The position numbers were made by a program, and so were the translations under genes. From contig OY292276.1 of the NCBI GenBank assembly GCA_958496175.1, positions 25,686,001 through 25,750,000 on the forward strand: a DNA stretch of 64,000 nucleotides, read 5' to 3'. Positions 36,948 to 49,140 of this stretch are shown here, piece by piece. Every line of letters starts with the position of its first letter. The stretch's first letter is position 1. The DNA comes from Sisyra terminalis (Eukaryota > Arthropoda > Insecta > Neuroptera > Sisyridae). The notes beneath the pieces were generated by a model, which made no database searches, was not told where the DNA came from, and was given only the letters and a program-made list of their open reading frames with translations.

Positions 36948-37208
36948 CCCATAAATGCTCACTGTCCCATTTTTGGGGCGGTATACCGCCCCAAAGCTAT
37001 AGTTTTTTTCGTTATGTGGTTAGTTGAAACAATTTTTTATTGTAAAGAATAGTTATATTAAATACAAAAATGGGCCATTTAAAATTACCAAAACGGTATT
37101 AATTTTATAAAAAAATTCACAAAATATGCTTTTTTACTTTCCTTACACTTATTAAAAATAAAAATTGATAGCATTTTCTTCGAATGAAAAAGTTGAGCAC
37201 ATAAGGGG
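36948..37208. mobile_element. piggyBac-type MITE with TTAA target duplications
   Basis: The element is bordered by TTAA at 36944-36947 and 37209-37212. Its ends are inverted repeats, CCCATAAATGCTCA and, reversed, CCCCTTATGTGCTCA. TTAA targets and CCC-starting ends are the hallmark of piggyBac transposases. A perfect 24-bp palindrome, centred on GGCGGTATACCGCC, lies at 36972-36995. No coding sequence is present. Confidence 0.75.
36972..36995. repeat. 24-bp perfect palindrome in the piggyBac-type MITE
   Basis: TTTGGGGCGGTATACC continues to its exact mirror GCCCCAAA, with the centre between 36983 and 36984. It is far more GC-rich than its surroundings. Confidence 0.9.
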
Positions 37209-37212
37209 TTAA

Positions 37213-38040
37213 AAAAAATTACATGCTTAAGGGGTTACATGGGTTTAATCGGGGAAAAAATGGCCTATTTTTAACAAATTTTTCCCCGTATAAAAATAAA
37301 ATATTTTATTTAAACGTTTTACTGTCTTAAACATGCACATAGGTATAACAAAGAATTTTTAAAATTTTTGTGAAAATTATTTAAAACTCCGTCATTGCGA
37401 GGTCATTTCCAGGGACCCTTCGGATAAAAGATGTCCGCGTTGATAGCAAAACTCATGCCAAGATCATCCATAAAAAAGCAAAAAAGAAAAAAAAAACAAT
37501 TTTAGTTACGACCGTTAAGATCATAAACTAGAACTTAAAAAAGACGAAGAAAAAAGTGAAAAATATATTTTTTTTTAATTTTTATTTTTTTAGAAGCCTG
37601 TTGAAGGTCAAATAAATGACCGAAACGTGTCGCAAAATTAATAATTAGTACATGGATCTACATCCTTTCATATCCACTATTCTACTAAAAATAAATAAAA
37701 TTATGAAAAATAAATTTTTTATATCAATTTTTACAAAAAAATGCAAATTTCCGTGATATTTGCTCTGTATATTTTAACTAAAAGTTGTAATTGAAAAAAA
37801 TCCTTTTTCCCAGTCCTTGTGAATTGTATCTCGAAGACCAATTTAAAATTTCATCAAAATTGGTTGAGTTATACTCAATAAATCTTGACAACTCACTTTG
37901 AAAACAGAATTTCGAGAAAAACGCGACAATAGACGAGCAGCTGCACCAATATACTTGCGGCGTGCTGAAGTAGAAATTAATAAGATTATAAAAAAAAATG
38001 ATTTTTTGAAGCCGCGGAATTCTTGTAACTAGTTAAAGAG
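37213..38040. repeat. Degraded non-autonomous element with a nested hammerhead-like segment
   Basis: The left side (AAGGGGTTACATGGGTTTAA, then GGCCTATTTTTAACAAATTT) and the right side (TTTCATCAAAATTGGTTGAG, then TTTCGAGAAAAACGCG) are characteristic of a repeat type seen in many arthropod genomes. Between them, 37500-37690 carries a foreign segment with a CCTG...CGAAACGT motif. The boundaries are approximate. Confidence 0.4.
37598..37629 (+). ncRNA. Decayed hammerhead-like motif
   Basis: The core reads CTGTTGA where CTGANGA is needed. Stem II GGTCA/TGACC is perfect, and GAA and ACGT follow. The cut-site residue is G, which hammerheads do not accept. It is a relative of the motifs at 25171 and 44670 that should be inactive. 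Confidence 0.35.
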
Positions 38041-39574
38041 ATAATAAGTAGAAAGAAGTATTATAGAAGCACTATTTGGAAATCAGTAATATTCGTTGTA
38101 GAATAAACACGTGTTTACTTTTAAATTTAAAGTTCATTATCTGCTAAATTTTTAATACACACTTTCAATTAAAAGAGTTGAAATTTACCTAAAAAATTAT
38201 TTATTATTATTTTATTATTTAATATGCCTGCGATCAACTATGAAATGTTTTCCCACCCTTGTGTTAGAGTCACACGTATATAATGTTTGATGGAAATGTT
38301 TATATTAAATAGTTATACAAAAAAGCCCACGACAGCATATATCCAGAAATGAGACATTTTCAAAATAGTAGTATTAGAAATACTAAAGACAAAATACCTA
38401 TTTCCATTTTGTATTTAAATACTTTTTTTAGAAAAACATTTTTTATTTTATTTGAAATACCTTTTAGGACATATTTTGTATTTGCAAAATGCAAAATACA
38501 CTAGTTATATTTTTTTAATTGTTATTGGCCATCGCTTTGTAACTAGTAAGGTCTTTAGAGACTCTAATAAATTAATGTGGCGAAGAATAGTTTTTTATTT
38601 TTTTAATTACTACGGCAACCAAAGACAACACTGACCTGAATAAAGTGAACTGTTCTATAGTGTTCTGTTTTTAGACCACTAAATCAAGAAAATAAAGTTT
38701 GGTCAGTTTGGTGTATACCATGTGTGATGTCTGTGTAAGAAATAATGTAGCGAATATAGTAAGAATAGTACGTCTGTGGTTTTCCCCCCTTAATAATATT
38801 AATGCATCGCTTTAAAGATATAAAAAGGATACTGGAAGTAAGATTAATAATAATAATAATAAATGATCCTTTGTTTAAAATGACACCTAATAAAATAAAG
38901 AAAGTTAAAAACTAAAAGAATTTTACTAAATTAAGACAGTATTTTGAAAATACGTATTTTGTATTGAGTACTTTAAAAATGAAATGAAACACTATTTTGT
39001 GTTTTGTATTTGAATTAGATAATATAAAAAGTATTTGCATTTTCTATTAAAACAAATTTTTTAAACTAATTCACACATCTCTGCATATCTTTTATGTATA
39101 AGCCATTATCGCCAAAATAGAGAACCATAAATACAATACAAAATGATAATTTATTTTTATTGCACATTTGGTAGTAACAAATTGATCCTAATATCAAAAC
39201 AAATATAACTTTTATCGCTTCAGGTTTTATATATTAATACTCGGGCATCATGATTTGGAGACAAATTTAGGAGGGAAAACCGTGAGGAAAAGTATAGTCT
39301 ATATATATAAAAATGTAACAATTGGTCGCTATGGTTGTTACTATGGTTAAAACAAACAGAAGTTTTTACATTTAATTATAATTACCAACTTTTTAATGTT
39401 GGTACCAAACACATGTCGATTCGGTAATTTTACTGATTTTCGATTTTAGTCCTTTATTTATTTGTTTTTAATTATTTTCTTATAGCAGAAATATTTTCGT
39501 TTCTATTTTTAAAATATTTTTTATTAATGTTTCAAGTTTAACGGTTCTTGGGTTGTTAATTTTAAAATTTCGAT
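38041..39574. other. AT-rich intron, one SINE fragment only
   Basis: A short (TAA)n run lies at about 38848-38862. No coding signal is seen outside the SINE piece at 38513. Confidence 0.45.
38513..38571 (-). repeat. tRNA-derived SINE, 3' fragment
   Basis: Only the tail part is present: CTTTGTAACTAGTAAGGTC and TTTAGAGACTCTAATAA match the inverted body of the complete copies. The head is missing. Confidence 0.5.
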
Positions 39575-39785
39575 TGTTGGTCAAACCACATGTTATCCTG
39601 TACGAACTTTGTCGCCCATTTTCACCCTTTTAGGGGGGAAATTTATAAAAAAGCCTTTTTTATCGGATACTCACATCGTATAAGGAATACATCCTCCAAA
39701 TTTCACGTCTCTACGATCAGCGGATTAGTGCATCCATTAGTCAGTCAGTTAGGACAAACGATTTTATGTATAGAAGATAAATAGG
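39575..39785 (+). repeat. Probable LINE (RTE-like) 3' tail
   Basis: The order CCCATTTTCACCCTTTTAGG, GGATACTCACATCGTATAAG, CCAAATTTCACGTCTCTACG, ATTAGTCAGTCAGTTAGGAC is a widespread insect repeat consensus, usually found at the 3' end of RTE-type LINEs. The open frame at 39590-39784 reads through it by chance. Confidence 0.45.
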
Positions 39786-40347
39786 TAGATTTTTACGGGA
39801 GCAATTTAATGGGGAAAAGAAATATGGTGTTTAAATCTCTCGAATTCAGAAAATTAACAAGATAGGCTGAGCATAAAGGCGTAATTTGCATCACTTATAT
39901 ATTCATTTCAATGAAAATCAAATTTACATTTAATTCCAAAAAATAATTTACTAAATTAGGTATAGTTGAAAAAACTATCATTACAATAAAAATAGCAGAT
40001 TGTTTAGCTCTTATTTGGATACAATGGCTTTAAACATCTCACTCTTATTGATCTTTTTAGAATATACATTATACCTATAAGTCAGAAAGAACGTAGCTCA
40101 AGGGGGGTCATCAATTTTTTGTATACTTTTAATTCGTTGCATTGGAGAGACTTTTAAACAACTGCTATTTCCCCCATTCATACTTTTACAATGCAAAAAC
40201 TTATAAAAGTCATCAAATTTAATTTCATTTCATTTGAGTTAAATACATAAATTTCAGTGTCTTTTTGAGGTCAGTTCATTTTTTTAAGAATCCATTTTTA
40301 TTATAAGCATTGTTTTAAATGTAACGTAAGAATGCAATATTATATAA

Positions 40348-40707
40348 CAGGATGACCACAGAGAAACAGTTTTAAAATTCCATGGTTTTCCATGACCTGA
40401 AACTATTGCATTTGTCCTCATTGTGAAATTTTGATCTATTTTTTTCATCACATTTAGCAGTTAGTATGCAATGAAATAGGTTCCAAAAATACAATTTGTT
40501 AAAAATGTGTATACATGAAACATTACTGGTTTTATCGTCAGAATAATTCATATTGTACTCAACCGATCTTGATTATACTTGATGCACTTATTTTTTGGAA
40601 GATTACGTTGAATAAGTTTAAAGATCAGCAAAGTCGATTCACTAGTTTAGAAATGGTTTAAAATTCTTAAAATTTCCTGATATTTCAAGTTTGAATTAAA
40701 GTCCCTG
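40348..40707. repeat. Dispersed MITE-like repeat (CAGGATGACC family), copy 2
   Basis: The left terminus CAGGATGACC and the right end GTCCCTG are roughly inverse, supporting a DNA-transposon-derived element of about 360 bp. It shares the ordered blocks listed for 33285-33645. A jockey RT fragment starts about 30 bases further on. Confidence 0.55.
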
Positions 40708-40739
40708 GCAATTTGGTTTTATCGTATTTTTAGATCATC

Positions 40740-41430
40740 ATAGCTTCTACCTGAATTAAACTATAAAGCCCAAATTGTCAATGCTCTTCTTGAAAATAAC
40801 AACAGCCCAAATGTTGCGTCTGAAGAACTACAAGAAGTTCTACTTAACTCACACGAATGGTTCCATGAATGGAAAATCACAATCAACGAAGAAAAGTTCG
40901 TCCACATGACCTTTAATACTAAAAGAGAGCTATGTTTCTTAGTATACATAAACGACTAATAAATTTCACAAAAGGATGAGATCAGGTGCCTCGGGGTGTA
41001 CTTGGGTAGACGTCTCACCTAGTACAGGTACATATAGTCACAAAACGGTAGCAGCTGGGGGCCATACTGAGAAAGCTGTGGTGGTTATTGAAAAATGAAT
41101 TGGGTCTGTACCTGCATAGTAAACTGATGATCTATAAAGCTGTAATAAAATTGTTCCGGGCCTATGGATTATAATTATGAGGAATTGTTAACAGCTCCAA
41201 GATCAACACCATACCAAGATTTCTATCTAAGAAACTTCGATTATCATAGACACCCCATAGTATGTCAATAATTTTAATATACCTAAGGATTTAAAAATGG
41301 CCACGGACAGGGAGGAGGTGTTTCAATTCAGCGCAGGTTATCAAACTAGCCTAAACCATCACTCCAATCATCTAATCGTTGGACTCTTAGACAACAGTGA
41401 AGAAGTTATTAGACTGCAATAGGTCTCATT
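40740..41430 (+). pseudogene. Jockey-clade non-LTR retrotransposon, reverse transcriptase 3' part
   Basis: A broken plus-strand frame reads Leu-Gln-Glu-Val-Leu near 40830, then Trp-Lys-Ile-Thr-Ile-Asn-Glu-Glu-Lys. Further on are Cys-Leu-Gly-Val-Tyr-Leu-Gly-Arg-Arg-Leu-Thr near 40990-41020 and Phe-Ser-Ala-Gly-Tyr-Gln near 41330. This order (W..WRIKVN..K, YLG..LD.+LTW, 'RFSARY') is that of jockey-type RTs after the YADD motif. Many stops and frameshifts are present. It directly follows the dispersed repeat at 40348-40707. Confidence 0.75.
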
Positions 41431-43329
41431 TTTGGAGCTGCCATTCCGAAAAGTAGTATAAAGGGTACCCTATAAAAGTATACCTCACCCGTCCGTGCGT
41501 TCATTAGATTCGCTTATTGTCTGAGGTAGATTACGAGTTAAAATCAGCAAAGAAAAAAATTGTCAATATAGGATGAAGATATCAAACTTTTCAAATATCC
41601 TTAGTTTTATTTGTCTAAATTTCGTGTTAAAATTTTCATAGTATACACATTTGAAACTGTCGAACCATACTTTTTGACCAAAATTTAAAGTTATTCAATT
41701 TTAGAACTTAGGAACTTGAATCTTCGTGATCATCATGAGATCTGATAACTTTTGAACAATGAAAACGATATAAGCTGCGAGTTTTGGGAATATTTTACAT
41801 GAAATGTTTTGATAAGTCTTATTTAGAAGAAGTCAGATAAAAGAGAGGCAATACAAATCAATGAACTTAAGTAAAGTATTCCCTACCAAAGATATCTATT
41901 ATCAAATTAATATGAAAACCCTCCTGAATATATTTTTCGAAGTAAAAAATTAATATTGCTAACAATAAAAACGACAGGTTTTTATAGAGATATTTTCAGA
42001 GAAATTAAGAATTTTCTCCTTTCTTGAGGCCAGCCAAAACATCTTCAGTTTATAGGTAAATTATATTAAAATGAATCTAAGACGAATCAACAATTTTTAA
42101 AAAAGAAATAAATAAAATAAGTAGTAAAAGTCAAGAATGGTATTAAATCATTCTCTACATTCAAATGCCATTTTCTGGAAACATCACCACAAACAGCCAA
42201 CTGACTAGACGGAGAATAGAAATAAATAACAGAAAAAAATCTCCGTTGCTTTACATAATCAATATCTTGGAAATTTATCTTGTTTACAATTCAACCAATG
42301 TTACATAATACATTAAAATATTGCGATAACTTCAAAGACATAAAAGCTCATAATATGTCGATTAAATTGATGCGTTCAAAATAAATTTCGAAAAAATGAA
42401 ATATTTATGTCCATTTACCATTACCATATTTATTGTTATCGATGCATATTTTATCTATTTCTTCATTGTTGTTGTTTTTTTCTCAAGAAGAAAATTACAA
42501 GGAAAATAATTTAATTTAACGGTCAAATGAGAATCATGCATTCTTATATTCTGACTTAATTAAGAGTTTCAATATAATTGTTCTCTTCCTGATTTTATTT
42601 TGCATTTAATTACTGCTATTAAAACATAATTACTTTAATTCACAAAAAAAAACTTTCGTTTGAATAGAAATGTTAAAGAGGAAAATAAACTTATCGCAAG
42701 TTTAGTTTTAGATATCGAGCTTTAATCTCCGAATAACAAATTAAGTTTTTTCAATAAACTTTTAAAGCTCGCACTTATTTTGCTAATAACTATTCGCTAT
42801 GTGTAGCGCCAGATAAGAGATGAACTACAGGAAGTTATCAGAGTATGTTTTCATATGCTTATTAAAATCAATTTGCAAAATAAAAAGCATTTGTTATTAA
42901 CAATAAAAAATAATCCACATAAACAAATGTGTGACAATTTGTAATGATATAGTTTTGTAAATAAGTGAATTCACCCAAACGCTTATAAGTATAATTATTA
43001 AAACTAATGAAAAATTATGTAAATATAAGATTAAGGTACTTTAATATATATCAATATCCAAAAATAATAAAAGACAAAAAAAAATATTTAAAAATATTTA
43101 GTTAAAAAAAATATTTTTACTAATAGTATTTAAAATTTGAAAATTAAACCAATTTAATGACTTCATTTACTACCTAACTTCAAGAAAAGAAAAATTCGTA
43201 ACTTACAAATTTTGCAAAAATGTTGACTATACTCCGAATTGTGGATCTATTTGAACACTTTTTAATCAATTTCTATTCAATCAAATACTATCTGATATAT
43301 TCCTACATTATATATTATATATATTCAAG
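41431..43329. other. AT-rich intron, nothing recognised
   Basis: It contains simple A/T tracts only. Confidence 0.45.
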
Positions 43330-43635
43330 TTTCATTTGTTCAAAATCGCAAGTCTCCTAAAGTTCTTTACCGATCGTTTTGTAATTTTTACACAACGTTA
43401 AAGTCATATACATGCATGATTTTATTAAATCAAGTCTTTCAATTGAGTCTCACATCAACAGGTACAGTGAAGGATACTATAGATTGTCAAAGGAAGTTTG
43501 TTTATCGTTATTTAGGATTGATCAGGATTAGTTACTTCTTAACTCAAAAAATAATGTGTAAATTCTATACCTCAAAAAGTGCACACTTTGGTTTGTTTAA
43601 ACCAAATTTCATGGAAAGTATTTTGTAAGTTGTAC
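43330..43635 (+). repeat. Dispersed repeat, copy A (ACATCAACAGGTACAG family)
   Basis: It shares with 57116-57320 the ordered blocks CAAAATCGC, TTCTTTACC, TTTTTACACAACG (TTTTCACACAACG there), TTTTATTAAATCA, TCTCACATCAACAGGTACAG and TTGTCAAAGGA. The open frame at 43416-43628 lies in it and is not considered a gene. Confidence 0.5.
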
Positions 43636-44559
43636 CATCTTATTTCTTGTGTAAAAGTATTTATTTTACCTATAACCGTAACTGAAAAATTAGAGGAATG
43701 AGGACAAACGTTTAATGACTTTAGAAACGCATATCGCATCAAATATTAATTTAAACCAAAAGTTAGTTTAAAACTGATTTATTATTTTTGTAGATCTATC
43801 TAATGATATCCCACACGCTTATATGCGCTGATTTTTTTCCACCCCCTAATTTCTACGATGGTGTACTACTGTCTTTCTTTTCTTATAATTTCTTTAAATG
43901 ATTGAATAACGAATAACGGTTCATAGAAAGCATTTTTGTTTCAAATTGCATTTTATTATATTAATAGTCTTTAAACAAAATTGCAGTGAATTTAAACAAA
44001 ATTGTAAGAAGTATTTTTTAAATATAGTTGTGGAACTCTAACAAACAATAAATGGCTAAGCTATAGCGTCCGATAGAACTTTCGGTTTCGGCCAAAAAAC
44101 GAGTTTCGGCTATCGTCAAGCCGAAACGACGACCGAAACTGAAACTGAATTCGTGAGAAAGAAATATTGCTAAAAAATTATTGCTTTTCACTTATTATTT
44201 GATCCTTCAATTATGAATTCTGATAACTATTAGTTCATTAAAATTTTGTTTAATATTATCTATAGTATATTTTTTTCAGTTTGAAAGAAAGAAATTATTT
44301 TGTTTTTATGATAAAAAATAGAGTATTTTCCAATTTGTGTACCTAAACAAATTAATTAAAAAGAAATTTTGTTTTGTAACTTGTTTTGAATATTTTATGT
44401 TATTCGTAAATAATTTTAAAAAGAGAATAATTAAATAATTATAATATCTTTCAAATCAACACTTTATTTCAGCATAAATATTTATTTTGAAAAAAAAATA
44501 TAATAATGTGTTATGTTAATGATTAGCACAAATATTAGGGACTAAATGATTAATGATTA

Positions 44560-44770
44560 TTTAAATAAGAGAAAAATTCAGGTTGTTTAAGATCTTTAAT
44601 ATTTTATTATTTCAAAAATAATTTTTATTTATTTATTGAATTAAATTAAAAATATTGAATTTTGTAAATCAAGAAGCCTGAGGAAGTTACGATTACGTAA
44701 CGAAACGTTGCTTTTTGAAATAATAAAATATTAAAGATCTTAAACAACCTGAATTTTTCTCTTATTTAAA
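44560..44770. repeat. Perfect 59-bp inverted repeat around a hammerhead-like motif
   Basis: The left arm (44560-44618) and the right arm (44712-44770) are exact reverse complements over 59 bases, separated by 93 bases. The spacer includes the hammerhead-like core at 44670-44717. Exact identity in otherwise decayed DNA implies recent formation or insertion. Pseudo-LTR arrangements of Penelope-like retroelements can be inverted and can carry hammerhead motifs, so such an element is one possible source. Confidence 0.8.
44670..44717 (+). ncRNA. Hammerhead-ribozyme-like motif
   Basis: The core CTGAGGA (44678-44684) fits CUGANGA. Stem II is GTTACG/CGTAAC (six pairs, loop ATTA), followed by GAA (44702-44704) and a self-complementary ACGT that could form stem III between two molecules. 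The residue before the predicted cut is T (44709). Stem I CAAGAAGC/GCTTTTTG pairs over eight positions with one G-U. One extra A (44685) between the core and stem II departs from the classic fold, so activity is not assured. Confidence 0.45.
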
Positions 44771-44985
44771 CAATTTTAAAGCTGAGATCTGATTTTTATC
44801 ATCTATTAATGATTATCTATAGGATTTAAAATTAAAGACTGAATAATTATGAATAACTTTTTTTCTACGAAAAAATGGCCTTATATCAAAGTTTTGGTTT
44901 CGATTTCGGCCGAAACTGAGACTGATGCCAAAATTCGGTTTTGGCCGTAAAAACTAGTTTCGGTCGGAGACTACTAAACTATTAA

Positions 44986-46744
44986 ATCGTACATTGGCAA
45001 AAGATATTTGAAAGACTTAACAATCCTTTGGTTGAAATATGATATAAAATAACCAAAATATTTATTATTCAAAAATATAAATCATTATAATAAAAATAAA
45101 CTTATTTCCGTTAGTTTGTAAGTAGGTACCCTTATAAAAATAGGATGAAAAATAAATAGGAGTATATTTTTTTTTAAGAATCAATTGTCTTAAGGACCGT
45201 ATAAAACTCTTTTTTGTTAAGTAACTTTACACAAAAAATGATAAACTATTTGACACTTAAAAACGTTTTTTCTGTATTGTATTTGTTCATTTTCCGACAA
45301 TACTTCTATTATTTTTTTCAATTCAACTATACATTTTTAATCAAATGTTCACCTTCAGCTGTAAATTCGATGTCCTATTTTGACCTTTTTTGAGGTATTT
45401 TATTTCTTAGTGCACCTCAATTAGATCTCAAACATGCGACACTAACATTCCACGAAGTCAAAACAAAGAACAAAAATATTGTGACGATAGGAAAATCTAA
45501 TTTTAGAAAGGCCTTTCGTCTCTTGTGTATGATGCGTTTATTTCATTGTGGTATTTGAAACGTTCAAAATTTGTTTCACGGAAATAAATTGACAATAATT
45601 TACATTTTATTCAACCAAGATAACCTCGAGCGGCAACAAAATAAAAAAAAAGGATTTTAAAATTTCAAATATGAAAATCACGTTTCTGAGAATAATTTGT
45701 CCATACATAAATCATTGTTTGAAGCTTCTCGAACTCATAAAACTGTTGTAGAGGTCAAGGTTCCGCTAGGATCTGATCATTATTATTTATTTTGTTTGAT
45801 AAATTAATTTTTTCAAGATTTTTTCCCTTGAGCATCAAATTAAATGTAGTTGTGGTATTGTTTTTTTTTTGAATTAAACATAAAAAGATTAGCTTCAAGT
45901 TTAAAATTTTCTTCAGGTATGATCGCTAAAAACGTTGAATTATTAATTAATGATCACTTCCAAAACAACAAAGAAAGTTAATGTTTGATTTCACTTTTTC
46001 GTTTTCAATTTCTTCAGGGTGAATAAACCTAATGAATTTCAAATATTGTTAATGAAACTTCTAATATAGTCCATGAGTTCCGCACAAATAATTTTGCAAT
46101 CAAGTACTGCCCTGGTAAGTTAAGACATCATTGTTAAATGAGAAATTTGAGTCGAAAATATAAAATCGATGCAAAATTGTAAAATTATGTAATTAACTTT
46201 GAGTTCATTCTTAAAATCAGTCGGATACTTATGCGGTCGTCACCATTCAATTATTTGTTTATTGAAATGTAAAACTTAGATTAACTACACAATAACTACT
46301 GGTTATCGAAACAAATCTTATTGGTTTAGTGTCCACCAAATCAAAATTTCGTTCCACAAATTGGGCTAAATACTAAGTGTGTAAATATGAAACCGGAATT
46401 TGCTAATAAGTGGTACTGGCTACCAACAAAGGGTCTATCAAACCTTTTTATTGAGTGTTTTTTTTTGACGTATGACAGATTTTTAATTCGCAAAAGTGTA
46501 CGTTTCTTACGACTTCGCCATTTTTAATAGCATTGAACAAATCGAGTTTTGTGCCTTAAAAGTACGATTCACGAACAGCATTAATTTTCTGTTATCATTT
46601 AAACAAAAACTGTTGCGGAATCATATCAAATGCTTCTCGATACTTAAATTGAGCATACTCTTAAGAAATCTCAATGTTTTAAGAGGTTTTAAAAAATTTA
46701 AAATATCGATATCGACCTGGAGGACTACTAAAAAAGCTTGAAAA
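44986..46744. other. AT-rich intron upstream of the mariner remnant
   Basis: The 46496-46741 open frame does not match the mariner N-terminal DNA-binding region, and nothing else is seen. Confidence 0.4.
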
Positions 46745-47110
46745 CATCGAATTGTAAGAGTGGTTGGATGAGAATGGTAGTCAAATACAACAAATTGCGA
46801 TTATAGATTTGAACCAAGCCTTAGCGCCAGAATTGCCAGAATATTTAAATAGGAAATACAAAGTGATCTCGCTGGATGGTAATTCCCCTGGCCACACAAA
46901 AAAACGAGTGAAGGATATGATGGAAGAATTCAGTTTGGAAATACTTTCGCATGTGGCCTAATGCCCAAACTTGATTCCTTCAGATTATTGCTTATTTGCA
47001 TCGGTGGGATATGTACTTGTTGAGTAACATTTTACATCTTTCAAAGATCTACAAAAATGATTGGAGGGTGGGTTTTCCTAAAAAAAAGAACAGGAATGGT
47101 ATCCACAAAT
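46745..47110 (+). pseudogene. Mariner transposase C-terminal half
   Basis: The frame reads Leu-Asn-Gln-Ala-Leu near 46815, then Ile-Ser-Leu-Asp-Gly-Asn-Ser-Pro-Gly-His near 46866. The latter stands for the usual 'LHDNARPH', so the second catalytic Asp is displaced. Cys-Pro-Asn-Leu-Ile-Pro-Ser-Asp-Tyr-Cys-Leu-Phe follows ('YSPDLAPSDYHLF'), then Phe-Lys-Asp-Leu-Gln-Lys. A stop splits it at 46960 and another lies near 47020. The first half is not recognisable. Confidence 0.75.
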
Positions 47111-48927
47111 AATCGGAAAATTGGCTGAAATTTATAGTTAATAAAGTGAATTAATTTGAATAAAATAAGTATTTTCATGTAGAAAAAATGATGGTTTATT
47201 GTACAGAAATAAAAATCTTGATTCATATTTGCACACCAGTATATTTTTTACTGCTTTCTTTTTAATAGGTGAGAATTAACTACCCGTTGTAGATAATTCT
47301 ACTGCTTGTATCACTATTGTTCTCTGACCGATGGAAAAACTAAGAAAATGAATTCATTTATTCAAATTTCTTATTAATAAAGCATTTTAAAAGAAAATTA
47401 TAAAAGAAAAACTACTAGTTTTCCTATATTTTAAATTTTGATTTCAAAAAAAGCTTTATTGTTTTCTTGTTTCTATGTAGAGCTTTTTTTAAAAGCGATG
47501 TTCAATTTAGAAAATCAGTGAGAATTTAAAATCAAACATTGTAAAGCTCCAGATAGTGAAGGTCTACCTTGAGATCTATTCGATTAATCTCGGAATGATT
47601 TTTTAGAAAAGTTTGTTATCAAAGATATAAAAGAAAACTTTTCACAAAAAAAGTGTTTTCATTAATAATGCCGATTGTAACGAGAATATGAATCAATAAG
47701 GTGTGAATTTGTGACATTCAAATATACACGGAAATACCTAAGATATTAACGTGACGTAACCCTTATCATTTTCCGATAAATAAATGACAAAATCAATATT
47801 TACAATGATAAGAACTTTCTCAAAAAAATCTAGCAGAAGCTTTTTTTATTGCTCTACATATGTTTCACGATTTCAAGCTTTAAATCTGAATTTTTTTCAC
47901 AATCAATGTTTTTCAATCTTTGATAACTATCGTTCACTTAATGGAGGTATAAGAATATTTTTTCTAAGGATCGGTATAAGCCAAAGAAGTAGCAAACCTA
48001 ACGTAACACAAAGTAATTGATATTTAGTCAACTTTCAAATTTAAAAAAAGTACGAGTTCAAAATATATTTTGAATTTCATATTTTCATTTTTGTTATGGC
48101 TTTTTTCAGTATAAGTTCCACACCTTAAGTGCAAAACCAGTTTAATTGTTAGCTGGGGTGTAATGCAAACTACTTTCAACTGATGATATGAAATAACATA
48201 GTAAAAATTTGAAGGTCCAAATTTGTACGAGAGAATGGCACGAATGGCACGAAGGTTTAAATATGTAGTTCAGGAATTTGGAACCAGTTTGAGGTATTTA
48301 TTATTTGTTGTCAATTATACTTACCCTTAGAACTGTTTCCGAATCCATAAATGACACCACCGAATCTACCTTTTTCTCATTCAAGCATTACTATATTATT
48401 TCATAGCACCAGCTGAGATCAGATCAAAATCTTTGCAATTCCACAACAGTTTGAAATGAACCGGTTTTGCTCACAATATTGAAGATTATGGAACACAAGT
48501 TGATAAAAGTTTAACGTAAATTTCTACCTGAATTCTATCGTACGATTCAAGAACAGGTTTATCGATTTCGATAAATTTTTTTTCAGGTACATCTTAGTGT
48601 TTAACCAAAAAAAAAAGTGTAAAGAAGGTCACAAACAAGTCTAATCTAAATTGTTATATTTTATTCTGGTTTTATTTTTGGTTTTGATTTAAAAACAGCT
48701 TTCTTAAATTTCTAGAAACTTTGTAATAAAGTTCAAAAAAAGTTTCTTCAGAAAAAAGGGTACATATTTAGCATTTACGTTTAATTCTTAATAATAAAAG
48801 TAGTATGCAGAAGAAGATTGATTAAAATAAATTAATGGACACCCATTTATTAGATTTAAATTAAACCCTTTTATTAAACATCTATGTTCTATTTTAGGAT
48901 ATCAAAAAATCAGTATATTTTAAATCA
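47111..48927. other. AT-rich intron, nothing recognised
   Basis: The 47784-48020 frame looks random. A small repeat GAATGGCACGAA.GG lies at about 48235-48255. Confidence 0.45.
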
Positions 48928-49140
48928 GGAGTGGCCAACCCAAATGATATTACGGGCCATTTCGGAAATGCCTCCTTACTCCGCAGATCACCATTAAAGT
49001 TATATATCTCTAATTTACCATACTAAATTTAGATACACTGTTAACATTTTTATCTGTGAATGTTTTTATCTATTTCTTGCGTAAAAGAGATAATAAAAGA
49101 AATATGAACTGGTGGTAGCTTTGTAATTTTTTCAAAAAAG
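48928..49140 (+). mobile_element. hAT-type MITE fragment (GTGGCCAA terminus family), copy 2
   Basis: It begins CAGGAGTGGCCAACCC, a common hAT-style end, and shares ACGGGCCATTTCGGAAATGC, TACTCCG and AATTTAGATAC with the copy at 27085. The right terminus is not found, so the limit is approximate. Confidence 0.5.

Larger units (their letters stand above)
44068..44985. mobile_element. Possible DNA transposon with GGTTTCGGCC-rich ends
   Basis: The left end holds CTTTCGGTTTCGGCCAAAAA and repeated CCGAAAC blocks. The right end (44890-44985) holds the inverse kind of sequence (TTTCGGCCGAAACTGAGACT, TTGGCCGTAAAAAC, TTTCGGTCGG). The ends are suggestive of a hAT-like element. The interior contains the inverted-repeat structure at 44560-44770, probably a later insertion. 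Confidence 0.35.
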
